64,000 bases of DNA from Pelagibius sp. CAU 1746 (GCF_039839785.1 NZ_JBDOQT010000002.1:832971-896970), one strand, 5' to 3'; shown: positions 27,089 through 36,455, counted from the first letter of the stretch. Program-made: numbers and translations. The notes: a model not told the origin generated them from the sequence alone.

Positions 27089-27868
27089 CTAGTCGAAAAC
27101 CATGGCCATCTTCTGCGCGGCAGGCCCTTCCTGCAGCGTGACCAGAGCTTCGTGCACCACGGCGGGAAGGGCGAAGAAGAAAGCGTTGGCGATCGCCCCG
27201 GCCAAGAGGCTCCAAAGCGGCGGGAAGTCTTCGATAACGAAGTCGGCGCCGACCGCGAGGACAAAGGCCGCCGCGGCGCCGATGAGGGGCAGCCCGGGCA
27301 GCACGAAGATCGCGGCGATGCGCCAGCGCGATCCCTTGGTCAGCTCGCCGCTGCGCTCCAGGGAATGGAAGATGGCTCCCTGGAAATCACCGTCATCCAA
27401 CGCCGCGACCGGCACGGCCACGCTGAGAATGACGGCCCACCAGACGACCACACCCATTCCTGCCAAGGCGGCGATAGCGGAAAACAACCCCAGGAACTCA
27501 GCCAGCAGCAAGCCGCCCTCGACGATAATTGAGAAAACCAGCGCCGCGCCGCAGACGCGCGGCAAGCGGGTGAAGGATTCGGCGAGGCCGGCGAGCATCG
27601 ACCAATCCTCGCCGAGGCGGTCATGCAGCAGGGTTCGCGTCATCACCGCTATCACGAAGCCGCCGAGCAGCGATTCGATGACCGCCAGGGCGATATTTTC
27701 CTCCCACCAAGGACGCGCACCGGCCAGGTCGAAAGAGCCGTCCAGGACCAGCAGGCTGTAAAGATAGCTCGGCAGATTGACGAGCAGGCCCAGGAGATAG
27801 AACCCGACGGCGTGGCGCAGGCAGAAGCTGAGGGTTCCGGTGATCGACTTGGCGACACTGAGCTTCAT
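27089..27868 (-). CDS. Multi-pass membrane protein, VFD-tail family member 5
   Basis: A 259-residue protein, the most upstream of the tandem run: FCLRHAVGFYLLGLLVNLP, HDRLGEDWSMLAGLAESF, ERSGELTKGSRWRIAAIFVL and the divergent C-terminus QKMAMVFD. Its ELTKGSRW segment links the tandem paralogues to the protein at 22.5 kb (ELTKGYRW). Separated by 196 bases from member 4, so it may have its own promoter arrangement. Function unknown. Confidence 0.72.
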   Translation of the reverse strand: MKLSVAKSITGTLSFCLRHAVGFYLLGLLVNLPSYLYSLLVLDGSFDLAGARPWWEENIALAVIESLLGGFVIAVMTRTLLHDRLGEDWSMLAGLAESFTRLPRVCGAALVFSIIVEGGLLLAEFLGLFSAIAALAGMGVVVWWAVILSVAVPVAALDDGDFQGAIFHSLERSGELTKGSRWRIAAIFVLPGLPLIGAAAAFVLAVGADFVIEDFPPLWSLLAGAIANAFFFALPAVVHEALVTLQEGPAAQKMAMVFD

Positions 27869-28031
27869 CGCCGTCGTGACCTCCCGTCGGCGCAGCGGTT
27901 CTCCTCGCCAGTGCGGAGGCCCCGGCGAAGGGCGCCCTCATCTCGGCAGCGAAGGCGCCATCCTATCACCGGGGGGCGGAAGATACAATCTTAAGTAGAT
28001 TACACTTTGGCGTAATCGCGATAACGAGCGA

Positions 28032-29402
28032 TCACACCGCCTTGCTGTAGCGGGTATTGGCTCCCTTGGCGCTGCCGAGATAGGCGTCGAAACAGGAGGC
28101 GATGAGCCGCACCGCGCGCTTGCCCTCGCCGGTGACCCGGACCTTGGAACCCGCCACCGTCACCAGCCCCTCGCCGGCCAGCGGGGTCAGCCGCTCCAGG
28201 GACTCCGAAAAGTCGAAGCCGGGCTGTCCGTGGACCTCGGCCTCGGCGCGCAGGTCGACGGCGAAGCTGCACATGAGGGAATTGATGACGTCGCGGCGCA
28301 GCCGGTCCTCCGGCGTCAGGGCGATGCCGCGCACCACCGGCAGTTGGCCGGCCCGAAGCGCCCGGGCATAGGCGACCAGGTCCTTGTCGTTCTGAACGTA
28401 GCCCTGCGGCAGCGTGCCGATGGAGGAGACGCCCAGCCCCAGCAGCACCTCGGCCTGGTCGGTGGTGTAGCCCTGGAAGTTGCGGCGCAGGCGTCCTTCG
28501 CCGGCGTAGCGGAACAGCGGATCGTCGGGCAGGGCGAAGTGATCCATGCCGACGGCGCGGTAGCCGCGCTGCAGCAACACGCTTTCCGCCATCCCGGCCT
28601 GGGCCAGGCGCTCTTCGGCTCCCGCCAGCGCCGCCGTGTCGATCATCTTCTGATGCTTCTTCATCCAGGGCACATGGGCATAGCCGAAAACCGAGACGCG
28701 GTCGGGATGCAGCTCGGCGGCCAGGGAGGCGGTTTGCTTCACGTCCTCCAGGCTCTGGTGCGGCAGGCCGTACATGAGGTCGAAGTTCAGCGCTTCGATG
28801 CCGCAGGCGCGCAGGGCTTGCGCCGCCGCCGCGGTCACTTCGAAAGGCTGCACCCGGTTGATGGCTTCCTGGACATGGGAGTTGACGTCCTGCACCCCTA
28901 AGCTGGCGCGGTTGATGCCGGCGGCGGCCAGGGCCTCGGCCTTCTCCACCGTCAGGTGGCGCGGGTCGATCTCGATGGCCAGTTCGGCCTGCGGCTGGAA
29001 ATCGAAGACCCCGCGCAGTTGCCCCATGACCGCCGTGAAATCCTCGGCGGAGAGGATCGAGGGAGTGCCGCCGCCCCAATGCAGCCCGGTCACCGGCCGC
29101 CGCCCGGCGCCCTCGGCCGCCAGCACGCGGCCCAGCAGGTCGATTTCCTGGCGCAGCAGCCCGACATAGGCGGCGATGCGCTCGTAGTCCTTGGCCACCG
29201 CCGTATGGCAGCCGCAGTACCAGCAGAGCTGGTGGCAGAAGGGCACATGGAGATAGAGCGACAGCGGCGTGTCGGAGCGCAGCTCCCCAAGCCATTGCCG
29301 GTAAAGGCTGCCGCCGACCGCCACGCTGAAGTGGGGAGCCGTCGGATAGCTGGTGTAGCGCGGCGCCTGGGCCTCGGCGAGCCGGATCGGGATGCTGGTC
29401 AT
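28032..29402 (-). CDS. hemN: Oxygen-independent coproporphyrinogen III oxidase
   Basis: Radical-SAM enzyme that decarboxylates coproporphyrinogen III to protoporphyrinogen IX without oxygen, in heme or tetrapyrrole synthesis. The 456-residue length fits HemN proper rather than the shorter HemW. The cluster motif is PFCHQLCWYCGC (C-x3-C-x2-C). Further HemN landmarks are APRYTSYPTAPHF, LHWGGGTPSIL and SLGVQDVNSHVQEAINRVQP. The start is the ATG at 29400-29402, 35 bases downstream of an FNR/FixK-type box. Confidence 0.95.
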   Translation of the reverse strand: MTSIPIRLAEAQAPRYTSYPTAPHFSVAVGGSLYRQWLGELRSDTPLSLYLHVPFCHQLCWYCGCHTAVAKDYERIAAYVGLLRQEIDLLGRVLAAEGAGRRPVTGLHWGGGTPSILSAEDFTAVMGQLRGVFDFQPQAELAIEIDPRHLTVEKAEALAAAGINRASLGVQDVNSHVQEAINRVQPFEVTAAAAQALRACGIEALNFDLMYGLPHQSLEDVKQTASLAAELHPDRVSVFGYAHVPWMKKHQKMIDTAALAGAEERLAQAGMAESVLLQRGYRAVGMDHFALPDDPLFRYAGEGRLRRNFQGYTTDQAEVLLGLGVSSIGTLPQGYVQNDKDLVAYARALRAGQLPVVRGIALTPEDRLRRDVINSLMCSFAVDLRAEAEVHGQPGFDFSESLERLTPLAGEGLVTVAGSKVRVTGEGKRAVRLIASCFDAYLGSAKGANTRYSKAV

Positions 29403-29437
29403 GGCGCAAAATCTAGCCGCACCGCCGCACCGCCACA

Positions 29438-29451
29438 TTGACCGATGTCAA
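29438..29451. promoter_or_regulatory. FNR/FixK-type box upstream of hemN
   Basis: TTGACCGATGTCAA is a perfect TTGAC-N4-GTCAA dyad, matching the FNR/FixK/Anr consensus TTGAT-N4-ATCAA except for the paired inner T/A to C/G change common in alphaproteobacteria. hemN is a classic member of this regulon, so expression under low oxygen is likely. Confidence 0.82.
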
Positions 29452-29545
29452 TCGGGCGGAATGCCGGAAAGTGGCGAAATTTTGCGGTTTTCCACCTGTT
29501 CGGCGGCGCGGCGCGGCGGCGCACCTCCGGCGCCTCAAGACAGCT

Positions 29546-29647
29546 GTCACCCTCGGGCTTGACCCGGGGGTCCATATCGAGGCCAGGCGTCTGACCCTCC
29601 CATGGATCCCGGCTCGCGTTCGCTGGCGCTCACTTGGCCGGGATGAC
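29546..29647. repeat. Palindromic intergenic repeat, copy 3
   Basis: Begins GTCACCCTCGGGCTTGACCC and ends CTTGGCCGGGATGAC. The inner part has CATGGATCCCGGCTCGCG followed by an inverted partner. Same family as 18562-18660. It lies between hemN and the GMC oxidoreductase gene. Confidence 0.7.
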
Positions 29648-29690
29648 GGCCTGAGATGCGGGATGAGAGTGCGAGCGAACCTCGGGCCGG

Positions 29691-31319
29691 CTACCTTGCC
29701 CGCCGGTCCTCGCGGATCATGTCGGCGGCCTTCTCGGCGATCATGATGGTCGGGGAGTTGGTGTTGCCGGAGGTGATGGTGGGCATGACCGAGGCATCGG
29801 CGATCCGGAGCCCCTGGAGCCCGAGCACCTTGAGGCGCCCGTCCACCACCGCCCGGTCGTCGTCTCCCATCTTGCAGGTGCCGACGGGATGGAAAATGGT
29901 GGTGCCGATGTCGCCGGCGGCCTTGGCCAGGGCCTCGTCGCCGTCGATCTGGGCGCCGGGCTTGTATTCTTCCGGCTTGTAGCGGGCCAGCGCGGGCGCG
30001 GCGCAGATGCGCCGGGTCAGGCGGATCGCCTGGGCCGCCACCTGGCGGTCGCCCGGCGCCGAGAGGTAGGCCGGCTTGATGACGGGCGCGTCGCGGAAAT
30101 CGGCGCTGCGGATGTGGATGCTGCCGCGGCTTTCCGGGCGCAGGTTGCAAACCGAGGCGGTGAAGGCCGGGAAGTCGTGCAGCGGGTCGCCGAACTTGTC
30201 GAGGCTCAAGGGCTGCACGTGGTACTGCAGGTCCGGCGTCTCGCGCGCCGGGTCGGACTTCACGAAGGCGCCGAGCTGGCTGGGCGCCATGGAGAGGGGT
30301 CCGCTGCGGTTCAGCAGGTATTCCAGGCCCATCATCGCCTTGCCGAACAGGCTGCCCGCGCGCTGGTTCAGGGTCACGGTGTTCTCGACCTTGAAGATCA
30401 TCCGCATCTGCAGGTGGTCCTGCAGGTTCTCGCCCACGCCGGGAAGGTCGTGGGCCACGTCGATACCGTGCTCTTTCAGTACAGCCGGGTTGCCGAGGCC
30501 GGAAAGCTCCAGCAACTGCACCGAGCCGACGGAGCCGGCGGCGAGGATCACCTCGCCGCGCGCGGTGATGCGGCGGGGCGAACCGCCCTGCAGGAAGTCG
30601 ACGCCGGTGACGCGCCTGCCGTCGAGGACCAGGCTTTGCGCCTGGGCGTGGGTGATGACGCTGAGGTTCGGGCGGTCCATGACCGGCTTCAGGAAGGCTT
30701 TGGCGGTGGACCAGCGCACGCCGCGCTTCTGGTTCACCTGGAAGTAACCGCAGCCTTCGTTGTCGCCGCGATTGAAATCGTCGGTCGGGGGAATGCCCGT
30801 CTCCGCCGCCGCTTCGCGGAAGGCGTCGAGAATCTCCCAGGACAGCCGCTGCTCCTCGACGCGCCACTCGCCCTCGCCGCCGTGGAAGTCGTCGCCGCCC
30901 TGAAAGTGATCCTCGGAGCGCTTGAAGTAGGGCAGCACCTCGTCCCAGCTCCAGCCCGCGTTGCCGAGCTGGCGCCAATGGTCGTAGTCACGCGCCTGAC
31001 CGCGCATGTAGATCATGCCGTTGATCGAGGAGCAGCCGCCCAGCACCCGCCCGCGCGGGTAGTTCAGCGCCCGGCCGTTGAGCCCCGGCTCCGCCTCGGT
31101 CTTGTAGCACCAGTCGGTGCGCGGGGTGTTCTGGGTGTAGAGGTAGCCGACCGGGACGTGGATCCAGAACCAGGAGTCCTTGCCGCCGGCCTCCAGCAGC
31201 GCGACCTTCACCTCGGGGTCGGCCGACAGCCGGTTGGCGAGGCAGCAGCCGGCGGTCCCGGCGCCGACGATCACGTAATCGTACTCTCCGGCGTCCTGCC
31301 GGGCTTGCCCTGAAGCCAT
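29691..31319 (-). CDS. GMC-family (choline dehydrogenase-like) oxidoreductase
   Basis: A 542-residue FAD-dependent alcohol dehydrogenase of the glucose-methanol-choline family. The N-terminal FAD site is DYVIVGAGTAGCCLANRLS, GMC signature 1 is RGRVLGGCSSINGMIYMRG, signature 2 lies in GEVILAAGSVGSVQLLELSG, and the C-terminal catalytic His region is FHPVGTCKMG with a final NTNSPTIMIAEKAAD. The substrate is not determined; choline dehydrogenase itself is one option, but no betB or betI is adjacent. Confidence 0.9.
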   Translation of the reverse strand: MASGQARQDAGEYDYVIVGAGTAGCCLANRLSADPEVKVALLEAGGKDSWFWIHVPVGYLYTQNTPRTDWCYKTEAEPGLNGRALNYPRGRVLGGCSSINGMIYMRGQARDYDHWRQLGNAGWSWDEVLPYFKRSEDHFQGGDDFHGGEGEWRVEEQRLSWEILDAFREAAAETGIPPTDDFNRGDNEGCGYFQVNQKRGVRWSTAKAFLKPVMDRPNLSVITHAQAQSLVLDGRRVTGVDFLQGGSPRRITARGEVILAAGSVGSVQLLELSGLGNPAVLKEHGIDVAHDLPGVGENLQDHLQMRMIFKVENTVTLNQRAGSLFGKAMMGLEYLLNRSGPLSMAPSQLGAFVKSDPARETPDLQYHVQPLSLDKFGDPLHDFPAFTASVCNLRPESRGSIHIRSADFRDAPVIKPAYLSAPGDRQVAAQAIRLTRRICAAPALARYKPEEYKPGAQIDGDEALAKAAGDIGTTIFHPVGTCKMGDDDRAVVDGRLKVLGLQGLRIADASVMPTITSGNTNSPTIMIAEKAADMIREDRRAR

Positions 31320-31399
31320 TTCCTCGCCTCTCGCCCGCTTGTCCTCAGCGACTTTTCGGTCGGGGAACTATAGCCCGCCGTTTCCAGCGGCGAAAAGCT

Positions 31400-31717
31400 T
31401 CAGTCCAGCGCGGCCTCTTCCAGCAGCACCGCCCAGCCGGCGCCGTGCATGTCGCGGTCCTCGCGGCTGCCCTGCACCACCGGGCGCGGCAGGCTGAACT
31501 TCACCACGTTGAGCTCGGGAATGTCGAAGCGCTTGAGGGTCTCCAAGGGCACGTCGTAGAGCTGCGCGACGCGCTCGGTCTTCAGCGTCGTGGAGACCTC
31601 GCCGAAGGCCTCGCTGGAACCACAGAAGACGTCGATGGTGACCCAGAAGGGGCCGGCGTTCTTGGAGCGGACCTTCAGGACCTTCTCAGACAAGCGCCCC
31701 TCAGACGAATTCGGCAT
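31400..31717 (-). CDS. DUF4387 protein (AtuA-associated)
   Basis: A 105-residue protein in the pattern of DUF4387: VLKVRSKNAGPFWVTIDVF at the N-terminus and NVVKFSLPRPVVQGS followed by DRDMHGAG near the C-terminus. It overlaps the end of the atuA-like gene by 17 bases, and the two families often occur together. Probably a small subunit or partner of the AtuA-like protein; the reaction is unknown. Confidence 0.8.
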   Translation of the reverse strand: MPNSSEGRLSEKVLKVRSKNAGPFWVTIDVFCGSSEAFGEVSTTLKTERVAQLYDVPLETLKRFDIPELNVVKFSLPRPVVQGSREDRDMHGAGWAVLLEEAALD

Positions 31718-33071
31718 GGCCGATCTCCTCCAGCTCCAGGCGGAAGGCCGCCATGGGATCGTCCAGCGCCAGCACGTGGTTCAACGCGAACTCGAACAGT
31801 TCGCCGCGGTCCGTCGTGGCGGGCGAATAGGGAAAGGCGAAGGTCGGCAGTTCTTCGTCTTCCGTCAGCGGATAGTGCAGCACGAAGGGGTTGATGAGCT
31901 TGCCGATCTCCGCGGCGGTTTCCTGGGTCTGCGCAGTGACGATGCCCAGCACGCCGACTTCCACCGGATCACCGTTGCGGTTCTCCACCGCGCCCAGCGC
32001 CGAGTCGACACCGATGAGACGGAAGTCCATGTGGTAGTCGCCCGGCTTCAGGCCCATGCGCGTGTCGATCTCGCCCTCGAGGAAGGCCGTAAGCTTCGCC
32101 ACCCACTCGCGCGCGTGCTTGACGTAGTGGGCGTTGCGCAGCACCGCCAGGATGGTGGTCTGATAGCCGGCGACGCGCGCGCCTTCCAGCTTCACCGTGT
32201 AGGGGCCGGGAATCCAGCGGGAGCCCTCGACCCGCACGCGGCGCTCGTCCAGCGCCCGGTATTGGGCACCGCGCACGTCGAGGCAGCCGCCCGGCTCGTA
32301 GAGCAGGAAGGGGTCGGCGTTCTCGTAGAGCATATGCGCGGAGACCGAGTGCGGCGTGCAGCACGCGCTCCCGGCCAACGGCTCCACCGTGAAACCGGTC
32401 TCGTCGAAGTCCACCATGATGACGCCGGAGGTCGGGTTGGTGGAGCACAGCGCGCCGCACTCGGCGATCTTGGCGCCGTGCCAGGCGCCGCCCGCGTGGT
32501 CACCGCGCGCCAGCGGCAGCGCGGCGATGGTCGCCGTGTCGGTGGTGCGCCCGCAGAGCACGATGTCGGCGCCGGTGGCGAGCGCGGCCTGCACCTGCTC
32601 GGCCCCGGCCAGCGCCACGATGTTGGTCATCTCCAGCACCCGGCCCGCGTCCACCTCCGGCGCCGGCGTCAGCGGCGTCACGCGGCCCGCGCGCAGCGCC
32701 TCCGCAATGCGCTCCTTCGGCTGGCTGGAATAGAGCTTCGCGACCTTCACGCTCTGGCCCAGTTCCGCCGCCAGCTCACGGGTGATCTCGGCCATCCATT
32801 CGACCGTCGCGTCGGTGCCGCAGGTGCCGGCCGTGCCGAGGACAAGGGGCACGCCCGCCTGCGCGCGCGCCTGCATGAGTTGACGCCACTCCGACTTGGT
32901 GGCCGCGCGCGAATACTTGGAAACGCCCCCGCCCAGGCTGAAAGGGCCGCTGTCGGTCGAGCCGCCGTCGATGGCGATGATATCGGGCTTGGCGGCGACG
33001 CCGCGCGCCAAGGCTTCGCGGTCGAAGCCGAGGCCGAGCACGCCGGAAGGAACAAGCACGCGGGTCGGCAC
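31701..33071 (-). CDS. AtuA-like (DUF1446) protein
   Basis: A 456-residue member of the family that includes Pseudomonas AtuA (acyclic terpene utilisation). Landmarks are IIAIDGGSTDSGPFSLGGG, LVLGTAGTCGTDATVEWM and DIVLCGRTTDTATIAALPL. The GTG at 33069-33071 is used, with AGGAGG seven bases upstream. Its position between a tricarboxylate-type importer and DUF4387 suggests it processes the imported acid; the chemistry is not known from sequence. Confidence 0.82.
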   Translation of the reverse strand: MPTRVLVPSGVLGLGFDREALARGVAAKPDIIAIDGGSTDSGPFSLGGGVSKYSRAATKSEWRQLMQARAQAGVPLVLGTAGTCGTDATVEWMAEITRELAAELGQSVKVAKLYSSQPKERIAEALRAGRVTPLTPAPEVDAGRVLEMTNIVALAGAEQVQAALATGADIVLCGRTTDTATIAALPLARGDHAGGAWHGAKIAECGALCSTNPTSGVIMVDFDETGFTVEPLAGSACCTPHSVSAHMLYENADPFLLYEPGGCLDVRGAQYRALDERRVRVEGSRWIPGPYTVKLEGARVAGYQTTILAVLRNAHYVKHAREWVAKLTAFLEGEIDTRMGLKPGDYHMDFRLIGVDSALGAVENRNGDPVEVGVLGIVTAQTQETAAEIGKLINPFVLHYPLTEDEELPTFAFPYSPATTDRGELFEFALNHVLALDDPMAAFRLELEEIGHAEFV

Positions 33072-33113
33072 CGCAAAACCTCCTGTAGTTCCGCTGCGGC
33101 CGGCTTTCGGCCG

Positions 33114-34640
33114 TCAGTCGGGGTCGTTGGGCAGCGCCGTCGCCGGCTGAGGCGGCCGCTTCAACAGAGTCCGCAGGAACATCGGCGCGACGAAGCCGGC
33201 AATCGCGAAGATCCACAGCCCGATGGCGATGGGCGAGGAGAACAGGTAGACCCAATCGCCGTCCGAGATCACCATCGCCCGGCGCAGGTTGTCCTCCATC
33301 GCATTGCCGAGCAGGATTCCGAGGATCACCGGCACCGTCGGCACATCGAGCTTGCGCAGAAAATAACCCAGCACGCCGAAGCCCACCATCATTAGCAGGT
33401 CGAAGTAGGAACCGCTCAGGGAATAAATACCTACAAACGACACCATGGTGACGCCCGGCAGCAGGACCCAGCTCGGCACGGTCAGCACCCGCACGAAGAT
33501 CTTCACCAGGGGCACGTTCATCACCAGCAGGACGATGTTGGCGATGAACAGCGAGGCGATGAGGCCCCAGACCACCTCCGGCCGGTCGGTAAACAGGGTC
33601 GGCCCCGGCGTGATGTTGAGGGTCATCAGCAGGGCGAGCAGCACCGCCGTGGTGCCGGAGCCGGGCACGCCCAGCGTCAACATGGGCACCAGGGCGCCGC
33701 CGGCGGCGGCGTTGTTGCCGGCTTCCGGCGCGGCGACGCCGCGCGGATTGCCCTGCCCGAAGGTTTCCTTGTCGCGTGCGAGGCTCTTTTCCGAGACGTA
33801 GGCAAGGAAAGAGCCGAGCGAGGCGCCGGCGCCGGGCAGAACGCCGGCGATGAAGCCGATCGCCGAGGAGCGCAGCATGGTCCAGCCCGAATCCAGGATA
33901 TCGCGGACCGGGATGGTCACCTTTTCGAGCTTCACGCCGATGGCGCTCTCTTTGCCGTGACTCTCGATGAAGAAGAACACCTCGGCGATGGCGAAAAGGC
34001 CGACGATGGCGACCAGGAAGTCGACGCCGTCCAAGAGGTGCAGGTTACCGTAGGTGAAGCGCGGCATACCCGTGGTGTTGTCCAGCCCGATCATCGCGAA
34101 GCCAAGGCCGATGCAGGAGGCGAGCGCCGCCTTGGCCTGATTCTTCGAGGCGATGCCGCCCAGGGTGCAGAAGGCCAGCAGGTAGAGCGCGAAATACTCG
34201 GCGGGGCCGAAGAGATAGGCGACACGCGCCAGAATCGGCGCCAGCAGCATCAGACCGATGGTGGCCAGGAACGCGCCGACGAAGGAGGCGACGCCGGAGA
34301 TGACCAGCGCATCGCCCGCCCTGCCCTGCCGGGCCATGGGATAGCCGTCGAGGGTGGTCATCATCGCCGGCTCGTCACCGGGGATGTTTAGCAGGATGGA
34401 AGAGATTCGCCCGCCGTACATGGCGCCGTAGTAGACACTGGTCAACAGGACCAGGGCCGCGGTCGCGTCCAGGCCGAAAGTGAAGGCCAGGGGAATCAGT
34501 ATGGCGACGCCGTTGGAGGGGCCGAGCCCCGGCAAGGCGCCGATGATCGTGCCAATAAAAGCGCCGCCGACGGCCAGCGCCAGCGTCCAGGGCGTCAGCG
34601 CGACGGAGAACCCGAGCGCGAGGTTGGACAACAGCTCCAT
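33114..34640 (-). CDS. tctA: Tripartite tricarboxylate transporter, large permease TctA
   Basis: A 508-residue integral membrane protein with the TctA hallmarks: IGALPGLGPSNGVAILIPL near the N-terminus, YYGAMYGGRISSILLNIPG, and VLPGAGASLGSFLAYVSEK in the second half. About 11-12 helices. It forms the channel of a TTT system with TctB and the binding protein TctC, encoded immediately upstream. Confidence 0.95.
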   Translation of the reverse strand: MELLSNLALGFSVALTPWTLALAVGGAFIGTIIGALPGLGPSNGVAILIPLAFTFGLDATAALVLLTSVYYGAMYGGRISSILLNIPGDEPAMMTTLDGYPMARQGRAGDALVISGVASFVGAFLATIGLMLLAPILARVAYLFGPAEYFALYLLAFCTLGGIASKNQAKAALASCIGLGFAMIGLDNTTGMPRFTYGNLHLLDGVDFLVAIVGLFAIAEVFFFIESHGKESAIGVKLEKVTIPVRDILDSGWTMLRSSAIGFIAGVLPGAGASLGSFLAYVSEKSLARDKETFGQGNPRGVAAPEAGNNAAAGGALVPMLTLGVPGSGTTAVLLALLMTLNITPGPTLFTDRPEVVWGLIASLFIANIVLLVMNVPLVKIFVRVLTVPSWVLLPGVTMVSFVGIYSLSGSYFDLLMMVGFGVLGYFLRKLDVPTVPVILGILLGNAMEDNLRRAMVISDGDWVYLFSSPIAIGLWIFAIAGFVAPMFLRTLLKRPPQPATALPNDPD

Positions 34641-34658
34641 TTCAGCGTCCAGTCAGCG

Positions 34659-35105
34659 TCAGAACCAGCCCAGCCAGCGCGGAAAGGCGAAGAGGCTGAG
34701 GCCGAGAAGGAATTTGAAAACAGCGAAGAGGCCGACCGAGAGGCTTGCGCCGGCGATCAGCGCCGGGACCGCGCGCGGGCTGATCTGGTAGCTGAGAACC
34801 GCCCCCGTCACCGCGGTCGGCACCAGAAAGCCGAGCGGCTTCAGCGCGTAGGCGTAGAGGACCAGGACAACCACCGCCGCGGCCAGCGAAAACCAGCTCT
34901 TCAGGGCCGGCCACTCGGGGTCCGGGTCCGGGCGGAAGAGGAACACCAGGCCGCAGATCAGGGCCACCGCCCCGATCAGGTAGGGAAAGGTTCTCGGTCC
35001 TACCGGGTCGGAGAGAAAGCTCGTCTCCAGTTGCGCGGCGCTTGCGAGGTACGCAAGCGCCGCGACAACCGTGACCAGACCCAGGATCCGGTCGGAACGG
35101 GTCAC
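34659..35105 (-). CDS. tctB: Tripartite tricarboxylate transporter, small permease TctB
   Basis: A 148-residue protein with four predicted helices, typical of TctB. The GTG start follows the tctC stop directly (TAA-GTG), so the genes are translationally linked. The signature is weak, as usual for the family; position between tctC and tctA carries the assignment. Confidence 0.9.
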   Translation of the reverse strand: MTRSDRILGLVTVVAALAYLASAAQLETSFLSDPVGPRTFPYLIGAVALICGLVFLFRPDPDPEWPALKSWFSLAAAVVVLVLYAYALKPLGFLVPTAVTGAVLSYQISPRAVPALIAGASLSVGLFAVFKFLLGLSLFAFPRWLGWF

Positions 35106-36071
35106 TTACTTAATGACTCCGATTTCGCGCGACAGCTCTTCGGTGTCCGCCACGACCTTGTCGATCCAGGATTGGAAATCGCCGCCGACCTTGGTGAAGG
35201 GGGCGAGGCCGTTGGCGGCCATGGCTTCCTTCCATTCCGCGCTGTCGGCCACCGCCTTCAGGCGGCCGGCCCACTTCTCGAAATCGCTATCGGAGATGCC
35301 CTTCGGCACGTAGAGGCCACGCCAGTTCACGGCGACGACGTCATAGCCCTGCTCGCGGGCTGTGGGGATGTCCTCGAAGCCGGGCACCCGCTCTTCGGTC
35401 AACACCGCCAGGGCGCGCACCTCGCCGGACTTCAGGAAGCCGACGATCTCGGACATGTCGCCGGTCATCGCCTGCGTGTGGCCGCCGACGGTCTGGGTGA
35501 TGGCGTCCGCACCGCCGTCGACACCGATGTACTTGACCTTGCGGATGTCGGTGAAGCCGGCCTCGCGCAGGACCATCAGGGGCTTCAGGTGGTCGAAGCC
35601 GCCGGCCGCCGAGCCGCCGGCGAAGGTGACGGAGCTGGGGTTGGCCTTAATGGCCTCGACCAGGTCCTTCAGGCTCTTGTAGGGGCTGTCCGCCGCGACG
35701 ACGATGACGCCCGGATCGGCGCCGATGGCGCCGACGAAACGCACCTGGTCCGCCGTCGCGTCGCCGTAGGCCTTCTGCGCCAGCCGCGTCGTGGTGGCCG
35801 AGGAGGCCGCGACGATCAGGTCGGAGTCGTTGCTGCGCTCGTTCACCACGTTGGAGAAGGCGAGACCGCCGCCGCCGCCGGCCATGTTGGTGACCTGCAC
35901 GGGCTGGTCGACCTGCTTCAGGTCAAAGAGGATCTTGCCGATCTGCCGGCAGGTGAAGTCCCAACCGCCGCCGGGGTTGGCCGGGGCGATACACTCGGTC
36001 GCCGAGGCAGGCAGGGCGACGGTAGCGGACAGAAGGGCTCCCGCCGCGAGGCGGGTCAGGTAATTCTTCAT
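35106..36071 (-). CDS. tctC: Tripartite tricarboxylate transporter substrate-binding protein TctC
   Basis: A 321-residue periplasmic protein with a signal peptide (LAAGALLSATVALPASA). TctC-like segments include CIAPANPGGGWDFTCRQ and VTNMAGGGGGLAFSNVV, followed by a bilobal domain. The ligand is likely a di- or tricarboxylate-like acid. A good ribosome site (GGGAGGAA) precedes the ATG. First gene of the tctCBA-atuA-DUF4387 operon, divergent from tctDE. Confidence 0.93.
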   Translation of the reverse strand: MKNYLTRLAAGALLSATVALPASATECIAPANPGGGWDFTCRQIGKILFDLKQVDQPVQVTNMAGGGGGLAFSNVVNERSNDSDLIVAASSATTTRLAQKAYGDATADQVRFVGAIGADPGVIVVAADSPYKSLKDLVEAIKANPSSVTFAGGSAAGGFDHLKPLMVLREAGFTDIRKVKYIGVDGGADAITQTVGGHTQAMTGDMSEIVGFLKSGEVRALAVLTEERVPGFEDIPTAREQGYDVVAVNWRGLYVPKGISDSDFEKWAGRLKAVADSAEWKEAMAANGLAPFTKVGGDFQSWIDKVVADTEELSREIGVIK

Positions 36072-36455
36072 CGGGTTCCTCCCAAAGTGGTCTTAGTCGG
36101 CCGGGGCCATTTTTATCTGTGGATCGGCCTCTTACGCGAAAGTACGAAGCGGCCGACGAGAATTGTCAATCGGTTGTTCGGTTCGAAGAAAGCGGTGCAA
36201 CGGCACCGGCCCGGCCAAGCCGGGGCACTCAGGATGAATTGTGCGGAGTCTCCCCGCTGTGGCGCGCCCGGCACCAAACAGCACGGGAAAGGGTCGCATT
36301 TGTTCCTCCCTGTACTTTATTATCGGGCTTTCGCCCTTGTTTACCGGCACGGAGCATAACTTAGAAAGCTGTCGCCAACCTGTCGCCGGCCCGCCATGGG
36401 CGCGCGGCTCGAGAAGTCGCTGGCGGATCAAGAACATGAGGTAGACTAGGCGCCC
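36072..36455. promoter_or_regulatory. Divergent promoter region between tctC and tctD
   Basis: 384 bases separate the start codons of the transporter operon and of the two-component genes. Promoters for both directions and the response-regulator binding site must lie here. I see no repeat pair convincing enough to name as the operator. Confidence 0.5.

Noticed and set aside
29691-31319. Naming the GMC oxidoreductase betA
   Set aside because: Family motifs are clear but no betB, betI or choline transporter is adjacent, so the specific substrate is unsupported.
31590-33395. 601-codon plus-strand frame opposite the AtuA-like gene
   Set aside because: His/Arg/Gly/Ala-rich composition with no domain pattern; the opposite strand encodes conserved proteins with ribosome sites.
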